Source: Burkholderiaceae bacterium | GTDB lineage: Bacteria > Pseudomonadota > Gammaproteobacteria > Burkholderiales > Burkholderiaceae_A | Length of the DNA stretch: 58,778 nucleotides | Reading direction: 5' to 3' | Assembly: GCA_018882785.1 (NCBI GenBank) | Contig: VERI01000008.1 | Location: 1 to 58,778, forward strand | In this document: positions 40,531-48,824 of the stretch, piece after piece | How positions within the stretch are numbered: the first letter of the stretch is position 1 | Layout: each line of letters opens with the position of its first letter | Made by a program: the position numbers and the translations under genes | The notes under the pieces: generated by a model | The model's input: only the letters and a program-made list of their open reading frames with translations | The model's database searches: none | Told to the model about the DNA's origin: nothing

Positions 40531-41744
40531 GCTGGCTGCTGCCCGGAAGACGATAGTGCCCGCCACCAGAGTCGCATTGCATCGATGGCCCTGCCCAGAA
40601 GGCCTGCGGATTTGATGGATTCAGCTGCGCTGATGGGCACCTGATGGATCTCGGTGTGTCCCCACCAGATCCGCAGTCGTCCAACAGATTGGCCAAGCGA
40701 TACGGGGGCAAGCAGCGCACTGGGCCGCTCAATCTGGGTTCGAATTCCCTCGGCCTTGCCGCGCGGTACTGCAACGAGAACATCACGAGGAAAGTGCAGC
40801 CGTGCTGCACCCGCGGTGCCCTTAAATACCGGGATCATTTCACTGCCCTCATCTGCCTTAAAGAGCCGCAGGATATCGAACTGTTGAAACCCGAAATTCA
40901 GCAGCTTAAGTCCTTCCTGTGCCCGTGCCTCTTCGGTGGGCGCGCCGGCAATCACGGCGATCAGACGCCGTTGCATCCGATCACGAGTTCCGAGCGGCTG
41001 CGGCCGATGTGCGGTGACTGCGAGCGCAAATCCTTCGGACTCGCTTCGTCCTGTCATCAGGCCATCAACAGAGTTGTCCAGCCAAAGGAGCCGGTTGCGA
41101 TTGACCTGACGTATGCCGTTGTAGGTGAACTCACGACGGCTAAACTCCCGCAGATGCTCGGGAAATTCCTGGATAAGGTAATTGGCCAGCTTCATTATGT
41201 CGGCAACCGTACTGATATTTTCCGGATGGGGCACGCCGGTTGAGTTGGCAAAGCTGGTGCTGGTCATGCCCAGTCGCTGGGCGGTTTTGTTCATCGACTC
41301 CACGAAAGCGGTCTCGGACCCTGCGACCGCCTTCGCCAGGGCGATCGCCGCATCATGGGCGCCCAGGGTAATGAGCCCCTGCATAAGTTCACTGACCGAT
41401 ACATTTTTTCCCGGCAGCAGGAACATTCGCGACCCTTGGGGTACTTCCGCCTCGGTTGGCGAGGCGACACTCTGATCCAGACGGATTTTGCGCTCGCGTA
41501 GTGCGGTAAAAGTGAGATAGGCCGTCATCATTTTAGAAAGTGACGCTGGACTGATTCTGCTGTCGGCGTTAGAAGACGCGAGAATCTGCCCCGTGGTTGC
41601 ATCCATCAGCATCCAGTTCGGTGCGGCGATTTTTGGTGTGACAGGCCAGGACTGGGCAAAGGCTGACGAGCAGGACATAAGGATTATGGCAACCACGACC
41701 ACACACTGTGCAAGATGCCGACTGAAATTTATAGTTCGATGCAT
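40527..41744 (-). CDS. PBP5-like (DacA/DacC family) protein with degenerate active site
   Basis: The 405-residue protein has the full domain plan of a D-Ala-D-Ala carboxypeptidase: signal peptide (1-30), the transpeptidase-like domain, the PBP5 C-terminal beta domain (about 300-390) and an amphipathic anchor. The first catalytic motif SLSK (Ser68, Lys71) is intact. The second, normally SGN, is Gly128-Ala129-His130, and the third, normally KTG, is Met230-Thr-Gly. I checked both substitutions in the nucleotide sequence. It is therefore probably a weak or inactive carboxypeptidase with a binding or scaffolding role. It is coupled to the D-amino-acid aminotransferase gene. Confidence 0.88.
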   Translation of the reverse strand: MHRTINFSRHLAQCVVVVAIILMSCSSAFAQSWPVTPKIAAPNWMLMDATTGQILASSNADSRISPASLSKMMTAYLTFTALRERKIRLDQSVASPTEAEVPQGSRMFLLPGKNVSVSELMQGLITLGAHDAAIALAKAVAGSETAFVESMNKTAQRLGMTSTSFANSTGVPHPENISTVADIMKLANYLIQEFPEHLREFSRREFTYNGIRQVNRNRLLWLDNSVDGLMTGRSESEGFALAVTAHRPQPLGTRDRMQRRLIAVIAGAPTEEARAQEGLKLLNFGFQQFDILRLFKADEGSEMIPVFKGTAGAARLHFPRDVLVAVPRGKAEGIRTQIERPSALLAPVSLGQSVGRLRIWWGHTEIHQVPISAAESIKSAGLLGRAIDAMRLWWRALSSSGQQPA

Positions 41745-41749
41745 GCAGA

Positions 41750-42406
41750 TTAGTCGTTCAGACAGCGAATAATGCAGTCTTTTAGCAGCGGAAGTTGTCC
41801 GTGAAAAAAGTGCCCTGCTGCAGGCATCACCAGTACCGGATGCTGCTGTGGTGCGGTCCAGTCCATCACGGTTTTTAGAGATACGACCTCGTCGAGCTCT
41901 CCGTGAATGAGACGTGCGTTTGGGGTTAATGCGGCAGCGGGACGGCGATCTTCAGCGATCCCAAGACCCACCAGAATAATTCGATCAAGCGGCGGTTGGC
42001 CCTGGGCGACTGGATGCTCGGGCCATTGCTGGGCGAGATGGGTGGCCATGACGGCCCCAAACGAAAACCCGCCAATCCATCGATGGCCTGCGACCTCAGG
42101 ATGATGTGCGATCAGCCAGCGCCAGGCAGCCCAGAGGTCTTCGACCTCACCCTGACCATGGTCGTGTTCAGATTCGCTTTTGCCGACACCGCGAAAGTTT
42201 GGCCGCAGCACAATCATCGATTGACTGACAAAGGCCCGTGCAATGGTCTGGGCTACTTTATTGTCCAGCGTCCCGCCAAACAGTGGATGGGGGTGCGCAA
42301 CAACTGCGAGACCCTTTGGCGGCTGGTGGGATGCAGGCCGATCCAGGGCCACTTCCAGATGTCCAGCCGGCCCTGGAATTACAAATCGCTCGGTTGCAGA
42401 GTTCAA
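41750..42406 (-). CDS. alpha/beta hydrolase
   Basis: A 218-residue alpha/beta hydrolase of the small COG2945 type. The nucleophile elbow is GFSFGA (serine about residue 116), with an oxyanion HPHPLFGG region, acidic residue in HGELDEVV and histidine in AGHFFHG. It probably acts on a small ester or acyl thioester; the substrate is unknown. The ATG overlaps the ferredoxin-like gene stop (ATGA), and it lies 5 nt before the PBP-like gene. Confidence 0.85.
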   Translation of the reverse strand: MNSATERFVIPGPAGHLEVALDRPASHQPPKGLAVVAHPHPLFGGTLDNKVAQTIARAFVSQSMIVLRPNFRGVGKSESEHDHGQGEVEDLWAAWRWLIAHHPEVAGHRWIGGFSFGAVMATHLAQQWPEHPVAQGQPPLDRIILVGLGIAEDRRPAAALTPNARLIHGELDEVVSLKTVMDWTAPQQHPVLVMPAAGHFFHGQLPLLKDCIIRCLND

Positions 42407-42711
42407 ATTTTCAGTCGCTCTACAGGGCGATCGTGAAGCAGATGCTCCTCGATGATCTCATCGATGTCTTGGCGATCGACATAGCGATACCAGACTCCTT
42501 CAGGATAGACCACCATCACCGGGCCCTCATCGCAGCGATCCAGGCAGCCAGCGCGGTTAATGCGAATTTTTCCAGGCCCATTTTTTTTCAGAGACTTGAT
42601 ACGCTCTTTGGCGTATGCCTGAATATCGGACGCGCCGCATTGGGCGCAACAGGCTGAGCCGTCATCGCGCTGATTAATGCAGAAAAAAACATGCTTTTCA
42701 AAGTAAGACAT
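42403..42711 (-). CDS. thioredoxin-like [2Fe-2S] ferredoxin
   Basis: This 102-residue protein has the thioredoxin-like ferredoxin pattern: Cys11, a CCAQC cluster (21-25), and CLDRC (Cys56, Cys60), which together can bind one [2Fe-2S] centre. Family members serve as small electron carriers. It starts 9 nt after the VanZ-protein stop and overlaps the hydrolase gene. Its redox partner is not evident here. Confidence 0.88.
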   Translation of the reverse strand: MSYFEKHVFFCINQRDDGSACCAQCGASDIQAYAKERIKSLKKNGPGKIRINRAGCLDRCDEGPVMVVYPEGVWYRYVDRQDIDEIIEEHLLHDRPVERLKI

Positions 42712-42720
42712 AGCCAGATT

Positions 42721-43914
42721 TTATATGGGCTGACGGGGGATCCCCGACGGTCGGCCCTGCCGTTCATAGGCCCGTTCAAGGGCACGCACCGCGCGGCGTG
42801 ATAGCACCTGATAGAGCCAGCCCATGGCAAGAAATGGCCAGACCACAGCCGATAGATTGGCCAGCAGCTGCAGATTAAGCCAGCGGCCACGGGACCAGTC
42901 AGCAAGCCCATCGGTCAGGTAATTATTATCGGGCAAAGTATTGGCCAGCATGAGCGTTACTGCCAGCCCGCAGATCGCAGCCAGACGCTGATGACTGAGT
43001 CGCGCACCAGCAAGCCCATAGGCGCTGAGTAGAGCGAGAATCACGCCCGCCTGGGTGCCGGCAGTAAGCCAGGCGGTTAGGGTGGAAGGCGATAGCAGTG
43101 ATATCCATATGGCGCGAATGGCCAGGGTGATTGCAACAATTGTCACCAGTGTTCGGGGCCAATGTTCGGGTCGATATCGTGAAAACCAGCGTGATGACTC
43201 GAGCATGGTGAGATGCAAAATGAGTGCACAGCTCGTGATGGCAGCGCCAACACAGAGCGCTTCGGCGAGAATGCGCTGGGCTGCAAAAACCTCCTGAACA
43301 ACGGAGGGGGTTGCCGCAGCTGCTCCCATTAGCCATGCGGCGCCAAGTCGTAGTTCATCGCGCAGCCCAATGTCCCCGAGTGCAAGCCAGATCTGCTGTG
43401 GGGCGGCCTGGGCGATGAGCCACACACCCAGCAGCATGACTCCGCCGACCTCAATCGGACGGGCCTCGGTAATCTGTAATCGGGAGGCGCTTTGGGCGTA
43501 GGCGGTGGTGATAAATGCACCGATCATGGCCCCCGCTGTATTCGAAAAGACGTCCAACACCGAGGGCCGTCGGCTTGGCAAATACGTCTGAAGCCCCTCT
43601 AGAACGATCGACCAAAGCAGACAGATTGCAATCGATACACCAAATGAGATGAGTGGACCCCAGGTCAGATCGCGCAGCTTGAATAGAGCGGCCCGGCTGA
43701 CCAAAAGGCCAAGGGGAATATAGGCCAGTGTATTCACCAGTACATCAAAGCCAGTCCAGTATTTTGGCCAAGGCTGTCCTAAAAAACGCCAAGGCGCCTC
43801 CGGGATAAATTGCCAGTCTGTCAGGGGGGATAGCGTGATGAGTGCCAGGCCACCTGCATACAGCAGGGCGGCAATCACGAAGGAGGCGGCGCGGTTTACG
43901 CGCATGGGAGGCAC
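42721..43914 (-). CDS. VanZ-family membrane protein
   Basis: This 397-residue membrane protein has an N-terminal VanZ-like part (about residues 10-140, with LVNTLAYIPLGLL and SVLDVFSNTAGAMIG) followed by about eight more hydrophobic segments. VanZ proteins are named for teicoplanin resistance in enterococci, but most bacterial homologues have no known role. An alternative start is ATG 43905. It is the first gene of the minus-strand run that ends at lipA, and faces birA across about 14 bp. Confidence 0.8.
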   Translation of the reverse strand: MPPMRVNRAASFVIAALLYAGGLALITLSPLTDWQFIPEAPWRFLGQPWPKYWTGFDVLVNTLAYIPLGLLVSRAALFKLRDLTWGPLISFGVSIAICLLWSIVLEGLQTYLPSRRPSVLDVFSNTAGAMIGAFITTAYAQSASRLQITEARPIEVGGVMLLGVWLIAQAAPQQIWLALGDIGLRDELRLGAAWLMGAAAATPSVVQEVFAAQRILAEALCVGAAITSCALILHLTMLESSRWFSRYRPEHWPRTLVTIVAITLAIRAIWISLLSPSTLTAWLTAGTQAGVILALLSAYGLAGARLSHQRLAAICGLAVTLMLANTLPDNNYLTDGLADWSRGRWLNLQLLANLSAVVWPFLAMGWLYQVLSRRAVRALERAYERQGRPSGIPRQPI

Positions 43915-43928
43915 CTGACCATCCGGCT

Positions 43929-44720
43929 ATGATGCCAAGAATGTGGCCATGCGAGAGGCTTTCGACCATTGATTCGACTCAACGGGAAGTACTCCGGCGT
44001 CTGAGCGGCCCTGGGGCGCAGCCCGGCGGCCCGTTTGGGCTATGGACAACCGCACAAACCCAGGGAATCGCCAGTCATGGCCGTCGGTGGGTGGATAGTC
44101 CTGACGGACTTGCATGTTCATTGGGATGGCCCGAGGCGTTGTGTCCTCTTGGTATTGAATCTGCCTGGCCGGTTCGTCTCAGTCTGATCACAATACAGGT
44201 GCTTGAGCATTGCTTTGCTGGCTTGCGGGGGCGGATCGGCGTCAAATGGCCAAATGACATTATGGTCGGGGATAAAAAACTAGGCGGCGTGTTGGTGTCG
44301 CGTCACCATGTCAATGGCGCATGGTGGCTGGTTGCGGGCATTGGTATGAATCTGTCTTGGCCGGCAGTGCCCGAAGTGGATCGGCCTGTGACCGCGCTGA
44401 CAGATCTGGGCGTACGCGATCTAATGCCTGAAGATATTGTCGCGGGACTGAGTACAGCAGTCGCCCAGGTCTGCAGTGTCTCAGCGCAGACGACTTATGT
44501 CGACGGCTTGACTGAGGAATTTAGTCGTCGGGATATTTATGCAGATCAGTTGGTCGTGGTGGTACATCCGGTTTCCGGTGAGGCGCTTGCCCAGGGGATT
44601 AACCGGGGATGCTCTGCCAATGGATCACTGCAGCTCGAGGTAGACGGTGTGGTGCGACGTATTTCTGTTGGGGAACTTTCGTTGCGGCCGGCATCGATCG
44701 TTCACCGGGAGGGCCGTTAA
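43929..44720 (+). CDS. birA: biotin-[acetyl-CoA carboxylase] ligase
   Basis: This enzyme activates biotin to biotinyl-AMP and attaches it to BCCP. The 263-residue protein has STQREVLRRL at the N terminus, the KWPNDIMVGDKKLGGVL core, and a C-terminal domain with QGINRGC. There is no HTH repressor domain, so it is the monofunctional class. The biotin-loop motif, usually GRGRRGR, reads GIASHGR. Start codons at 43929, 43932 and 43941 are all possible. Confidence 0.87.
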   Translation: MMPRMWPCERLSTIDSTQREVLRRLSGPGAQPGGPFGLWTTAQTQGIASHGRRWVDSPDGLACSLGWPEALCPLGIESAWPVRLSLITIQVLEHCFAGLRGRIGVKWPNDIMVGDKKLGGVLVSRHHVNGAWWLVAGIGMNLSWPAVPEVDRPVTALTDLGVRDLMPEDIVAGLSTAVAQVCSVSAQTTYVDGLTEEFSRRDIYADQLVVVVHPVSGEALAQGINRGCSANGSLQLEVDGVVRRISVGELSLRPASIVHREGR

Positions 44721-45595
44721 TGGACGAACGGATTTTTCTACTCGTTGACGCAGGAAACTCTGCAGTCAAGGCTCAGTTCTGGAGATACCCTGGCGGAGCC
44801 CAGAGGTTTTTTCGCGAGGAGTCAGCCCCGTCGCTATCGGGCCCTATTGAGCGGATCGATAACGCGGAGCTAAGCGTCGACAGACTGGTTTCGGCCTGGC
44901 GGGCACAGCTTCAGGATAACTTGAATACTCTGGATCCGAAGCAGGTCCAGATCGAACTTGTCTGGGTATCCGTGGGACCGGTCCGTGCCCGTGATCTGAT
45001 TGCTCAGGCCTATCGCACATTGACGGACAGGGATCCTGCCCAGCCGTGGACTGGCCGTCTTAGGCAGATGCTGCCCTGGCGTCAACAGTATTTTGAAAAT
45101 GCATATCATGATCCCGCGCAGCTCGGCGCTGATCGTTGGGTGTCTGGGCTTGGCCTTGCAGCGCTCGGAGTGATGCAGCCGGGCGAGTTTCACTTAGTCG
45201 TCAGTGCGGGTACAGCGACAACGTTTGATCTGCTCTATCAGCGCGACAGCGAAACCAGTATGTTCATGGGAGGCTGGATCATTCCGGGAATTCGTCTCAT
45301 GCACGAAGGTCTACGCCAAGGAACGCGTCAGCTCGATTACGGTCTATCGGAAGCCGGGAGTTGGGGAGTCAGCATCCCACGGGACTCCCAGACCGCGATT
45401 GAACAGGGTATCGCGCTGGCGCAGACCGCGCTGATTGATCGGATACATGGCACACACGTGCTGACACGGCTTTGGCTGCATGGGGGGTGTGCAGGGCAGT
45501 GGACAAGGTTTTATCAGCACTCCGGACAGAGCGTTATTGCGCTTTCCCAACGTCAGGATCTGGCGTTTATCGGCCTGCTTGCGGCCGCGGCTTAG
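44720..45595 (+). CDS. coaX: type III pantothenate kinase
   Basis: CoaX phosphorylates pantothenate in the first step of CoA synthesis and, unlike CoaA, is not feedback-inhibited. The 291-residue protein has the phosphate-binding DAGNSAVKAQFW, the GADRWVSGLG motif, and SAGTATTFDLL. It is about 30 residues longer than most homologues, because of a longer segment around residues 30-65. The start overlaps the birA stop (TAATG). birA-coaX adjacency is common in betaproteobacteria. Confidence 0.92.
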   Translation: MDERIFLLVDAGNSAVKAQFWRYPGGAQRFFREESAPSLSGPIERIDNAELSVDRLVSAWRAQLQDNLNTLDPKQVQIELVWVSVGPVRARDLIAQAYRTLTDRDPAQPWTGRLRQMLPWRQQYFENAYHDPAQLGADRWVSGLGLAALGVMQPGEFHLVVSAGTATTFDLLYQRDSETSMFMGGWIIPGIRLMHEGLRQGTRQLDYGLSEAGSWGVSIPRDSQTAIEQGIALAQTALIDRIHGTHVLTRLWLHGGCAGQWTRFYQHSGQSVIALSQRQDLAFIGLLAAAA

Positions 45596-45621
45596 GTCGC
45601 TAATAAATTCACGAAAGTTTT

Positions 45622-46113
45622 TTAAATCGAGGACTGTCGGATTTTTTGCAGAATATTGCTGGTCGATTGCTGGTGTTCAAATGCAATCGAAATCACCTGT
45701 CCACCACGGTCCAGCACCCAGTCGGCTCCGACAATATTCTGGATCGGCCAGTCTCCCCCTTTCACCAGGATCTCTGGTGATAACGCCTGTATCAGTGACA
45801 AGGGAGTGTCTTCTGTAAACCAGGTGACCAGACTGACGGATTCAAGTGCGGCAATTACGGCTGCACGGTCGGCAAGGGAGTTAATGGGCCGGTCGGGAGC
45901 CTTGCCCAGTCGTCGGGTGGAGTCATCATCGTTGAGCGCAACGATCAGAGACTGGCCAAGCGCCCGGGCCTGGGCAAGGTAGGTGACATGCCCCCGATGT
46001 AGCAGGTCAAATACGCCGTTGGTAAAGACCATTGGACGTGCAAGGACCGCTGCCTTGCGCACGATCTCCTGGGGCGGCGTGAGTTTTGCTTCGAAGACAG
46101 GAGCCGCAGACAC
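45622..46113 (-). CDS. rfaE2: D-glycero-beta-D-manno-heptose 1-phosphate adenylyltransferase
   Basis: RfaE2 makes ADP-heptose for the LPS inner core. The 163-residue protein corresponds to the C-terminal half of HldE, with the nucleotidyltransferase motif NGVFDLLHRGHVTYL (about residue 32) and GGDW near residue 118. It starts 5 nt after the di-iron protein stop, so it is the last gene of the operon that begins at gpx. The position ties LPS core synthesis to an envelope operon. Confidence 0.92.
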   Translation of the reverse strand: MSAAPVFEAKLTPPQEIVRKAAVLARPMVFTNGVFDLLHRGHVTYLAQARALGQSLIVALNDDDSTRRLGKAPDRPINSLADRAAVIAALESVSLVTWFTEDTPLSLIQALSPEILVKGGDWPIQNIVGADWVLDRGGQVISIAFEHQQSTSNILQKIRQSSI

Positions 46114-46118
46114 AGGAC

Positions 46119-46967
46119 TCAGACTGCTAAAGATTTCCGGTAACGATTGAGTTCTTGAACAGAGGCAAAAGTCTGCTCAAAGAGCAGGGACAAATTGTGC
46201 AGAATCCGTTCCGCGACCTTGCTCTCCCAGACCGAGTCGAAACGAATCTGTTGATCCAGCCAACGCTCTAACCAGCCCGGCTCAGGTGTACGGCTCTGGA
46301 CCGTGTCATTTGGGAAAAGTGACTGGTTGACATGCAGGTTGGTCGGGTGAAGCGCCTGGGATGTTCTTCGGGCACTGGCCATGAGCACGCCGATTTTTGC
46401 AAAAGCCGAGCGGGCTGCATCGCCCGTGGTGACCAACGCTTTTTTCATGTAACGCAGATAGGCTCCTCCGTGCCGTGCCTCATCCTTGGCGATGGTTTCA
46501 TAAATCTGACGGATCACAGGCTCGGTGTGCCACTCGGCTGCACAACGATACCAATGATTCAGACGAATTTCACCACAGAAGTGCAGCATTAAAGTCTCAA
46601 GAGCAGGTGCTGGATCAAATTCAAATCGAACCGCATGCAGTTCTTGCTCAGAGGGCAGCATGTCGGGCCGAAATCTCCGCAGATATTCCATCAGTACGAG
46701 CGAATGTTTCTGCTCTTCGTAAAACCAGATCGACATAAAGGCCGAGAAATCGCTGTCATGGCGGTTATCCCGCAGAAACATCTCCGTTGCCGGCAGGGCG
46801 GCCCACTCGGTGATCGCATTCATTTTGATGGTCTGGGCCTGCTCATCCGAGAGCCGCTGGGGATCAAAGGCATTCCAGTCGATGTCTTTTTCGAGATCCC
46901 AACGGACCCGCTCGAACGCCCGGAACAGTTCCGGATAAAGCATTTCAGAGGCATGGGGTGTACGCAT
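46119..46967 (-). CDS. acyl-ACP-desaturase-like di-iron protein
   Basis: This 282-residue ferritin-like helical protein shows two di-iron motifs: EEQKH (Glu85, His88) and DEARH (Glu163, His166), with additional glutamates at about 54 and 133. These resemble the EENRH and DEKRH pairs of soluble acyl-ACP desaturases. It may therefore desaturate or oxygenate an acyl chain. An upstream open frame to 47063 lies within the SnoaL-like gene, so I prefer ATG 46967. It is 37 nt after the SnoaL gene and may be in the same operon. Function is inferred. Confidence 0.75.
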   Translation of the reverse strand: MRTPHASEMLYPELFRAFERVRWDLEKDIDWNAFDPQRLSDEQAQTIKMNAITEWAALPATEMFLRDNRHDSDFSAFMSIWFYEEQKHSLVLMEYLRRFRPDMLPSEQELHAVRFEFDPAPALETLMLHFCGEIRLNHWYRCAAEWHTEPVIRQIYETIAKDEARHGGAYLRYMKKALVTTGDAARSAFAKIGVLMASARRTSQALHPTNLHVNQSLFPNDTVQSRTPEPGWLERWLDQQIRFDSVWESKVAERILHNLSLLFEQTFASVQELNRYRKSLAV

Positions 46968-47004
46968 GATGATGGTATAAAAATCGAGACGCCTGATTGT
47001 AAGG

Positions 47005-47442
47005 TTAATGATCTTTGGGGTGGCCGATTTTTTGTCTAAGCCAACGAATGATCGGGCCGACAATCGGAAAGGCCTGCATCAGTTGGGAGCCGTCCCAGAA
47101 ATCCTGGTGATCAAGGATCTTGCCCTGCCCATCAAGCCGCAGCCGGCTGCAGCCCAAGACCTGCTGGCGAGGTTTTTGATGCCCTATTGAGAATTCAAAG
47201 CACCATGAGATCACAAGTTCTGACTTTGCATAATCGGGCTGCGCCATGAGTTCGACGTTTTTAAACTGGGGCTGGTGCAGATGGGAAAACATATCCTGAT
47301 AAACCCGTCGAATATTGGACCGGCCGTACACGGTCTGAAACGGATCGGTGAACCGACAGTCTTCGGCATAGAACTCGAGCAAGGGCTCCAGTGAGTCTGG
47401 ACCAAGAGATTCGGCTGCTGTAATAAAAGCGGCGACATTCAT
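47005..47442 (-). CDS. SnoaL/NTF2-like protein
   Basis: A 145-residue protein of the SnoaL/NTF2-like fold (EFYAEDCRFTDPFQTVYGR and DGQGKILDHQDFWD). Homologues are found next to the SDR, DUF3833 and Cfa-like genes in other proteobacteria. It has no recognised catalytic residues of its own. It follows the SDR gene by 10 nt. Its role in the operon is unknown. Confidence 0.8.
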   Translation of the reverse strand: MNVAAFITAAESLGPDSLEPLLEFYAEDCRFTDPFQTVYGRSNIRRVYQDMFSHLHQPQFKNVELMAQPDYAKSELVISWCFEFSIGHQKPRQQVLGCSRLRLDGQGKILDHQDFWDGSQLMQAFPIVGPIIRWLRQKIGHPKDH

Positions 47443-47452
47443 TGAGGCGCTG

Positions 47453-48232
47453 CTATGACCGGTCTGGTAGGGCTTTTTTCATGAGACGGAAATATAGGCT
47501 GTATGGCAATAGCCGCAGACATTTAAGCCATAGGGTAAATCGTTTTGGGTAGTGGATTTCAAAATCCCCTTTCGCCAGTCCATCAAGACTCGCCTTGGCC
47601 GCCTGTTCAGGTGTGAGGATTGCCGGCATTTGAAAGTTATTTTTTGCAGTGAGTCGGGTTTCTACAAAGCCAGGCTGAATTACTGAGACTGCAATTCCGC
47701 GCGGCTTTAATTCTAGGTGACTGACTTCGGCAAGATAGGTCAACGCCGCCTTACTGGCGCCGTAGGCCGCTGCCTGGGGCAGACCGCGGTAGCCCGCTAC
47801 GCTTGATACCCAGCTCCAGTGACGGGCGGCCTGTGGCGCCGACGCCCAGGCCTGTAGCATCTGTTGAAGGCCTGAGTAGGCCGCCAGCGTATTGATCTGA
47901 AATGTTTCGCGAACACCGTCTAGTTCAAGCGCATCACAGGCCATTGGGTGATAGACCCCCGCGACCCAGAACACAACATCGGGCAGCATATCTCGAGAGC
48001 GCATCTGGGCAATGACGGCGGCGATGGATGCGTCATCTTGGATATCACAGGCCAGTACGATCTCTGGCGGTGGCGCGATCTCGGCGAGTGTCTGAGCACG
48101 TCGGGCACTTACGATTACACGGGCTCCCCTTCGGGTAAGCGATTCTGCAAGCGCCCGGCCAATCCCCGAGGAGGCCCCAACCACCCAGACTTTTAGGCCG
48201 CTCCAGTCTTTAATCTTCGGATTAAGTGACAC
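47453..48232 (-). CDS. short-chain dehydrogenase/reductase
   Basis: A 259-residue classical SDR with cofactor motif GASSGIG (about residue 19) and catalytic Ser and YGASK (about residues 144 and 157). It has a hydrophobic and basic C terminus (LWLKCLRLLPYSLYFRLMKK), which suggests membrane association. It belongs to the cluster of genes around the Cfa-like methyltransferase and follows the DUF3833 gene by 16 nt. The substrate is unknown; a lipid carbonyl would fit. Confidence 0.87.
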   Translation of the reverse strand: MSLNPKIKDWSGLKVWVVGASSGIGRALAESLTRRGARVIVSARRAQTLAEIAPPPEIVLACDIQDDASIAAVIAQMRSRDMLPDVVFWVAGVYHPMACDALELDGVRETFQINTLAAYSGLQQMLQAWASAPQAARHWSWVSSVAGYRGLPQAAAYGASKAALTYLAEVSHLELKPRGIAVSVIQPGFVETRLTAKNNFQMPAILTPEQAAKASLDGLAKGDFEIHYPKRFTLWLKCLRLLPYSLYFRLMKKALPDRS

Positions 48233-48248
48233 GTTTTTGTGGATTGGT

Positions 48249-48821
48249 TTATTTGCTAAACGAGAGGATCACTTCACCTGCACGAATTCCCCATTTGCTG
48301 AAGGTGGCACGATTCAACATGACCTGGTCATCAATAAGGAACATCCAGTCATCGAAATCTAGGTTGATGGTGCTGCCTCGGAATGGCACACGCAGCGTAT
48401 AACGCCAGCGCAATGCATTACCGCTGATTTCCCCAATGGCCTGCCCCTCGACATCTTCTGCCGTGCCGATGTAACGGTTAGGTCCGATGGCTTTCAGCTT
48501 CCAGATACGACGTTGTTGTTCACCATCCGACCAAACGAAAGATTCATCGAGCACGCCTTCATTCCCACTCCAGCTTGCCTTGATCGTTACTACAAATCGT
48601 CGATCGACCTGGCCGATGCGGTTTTGCACCATGCCCCAGCCCTTGATCTCTCCATTGAAATACGCTTTGAGATCCAGCGTGGGTTTCTGGGCTGCATACT
48701 GCTTGGGATCAGGTCCGGCGCAGCCGCTTAAAAGGAAAGCTGCGAGTACAAGTGGCAGCATGAACCAGCGGCCCGAGGCCATGCCCATGGCTCGGCGTGA
48801 CAGAGTTGGCAGAAGCGGCAT
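48249..48821 (-). CDS. DUF3833 lipoprotein
   Basis: A 190-residue lipoprotein with an N-terminal signal sequence and lipobox LLSGC (acylated Cys at about 34), followed by a DUF3833 domain (YFNGEIKGWGMVQNR). The function is unknown, but the family is consistently encoded with Cfa-like, FAD-dependent and SDR proteins. It starts 3 nt after the transporter stop. An envelope lipid-binding role is a guess. Confidence 0.85.
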   Translation of the reverse strand: MPLLPTLSRRAMGMASGRWFMLPLVLAAFLLSGCAGPDPKQYAAQKPTLDLKAYFNGEIKGWGMVQNRIGQVDRRFVVTIKASWSGNEGVLDESFVWSDGEQQRRIWKLKAIGPNRYIGTAEDVEGQAIGEISGNALRWRYTLRVPFRGSTINLDFDDWMFLIDDQVMLNRATFSKWGIRAGEVILSFSK

Positions 48822-48824
48822 GTC

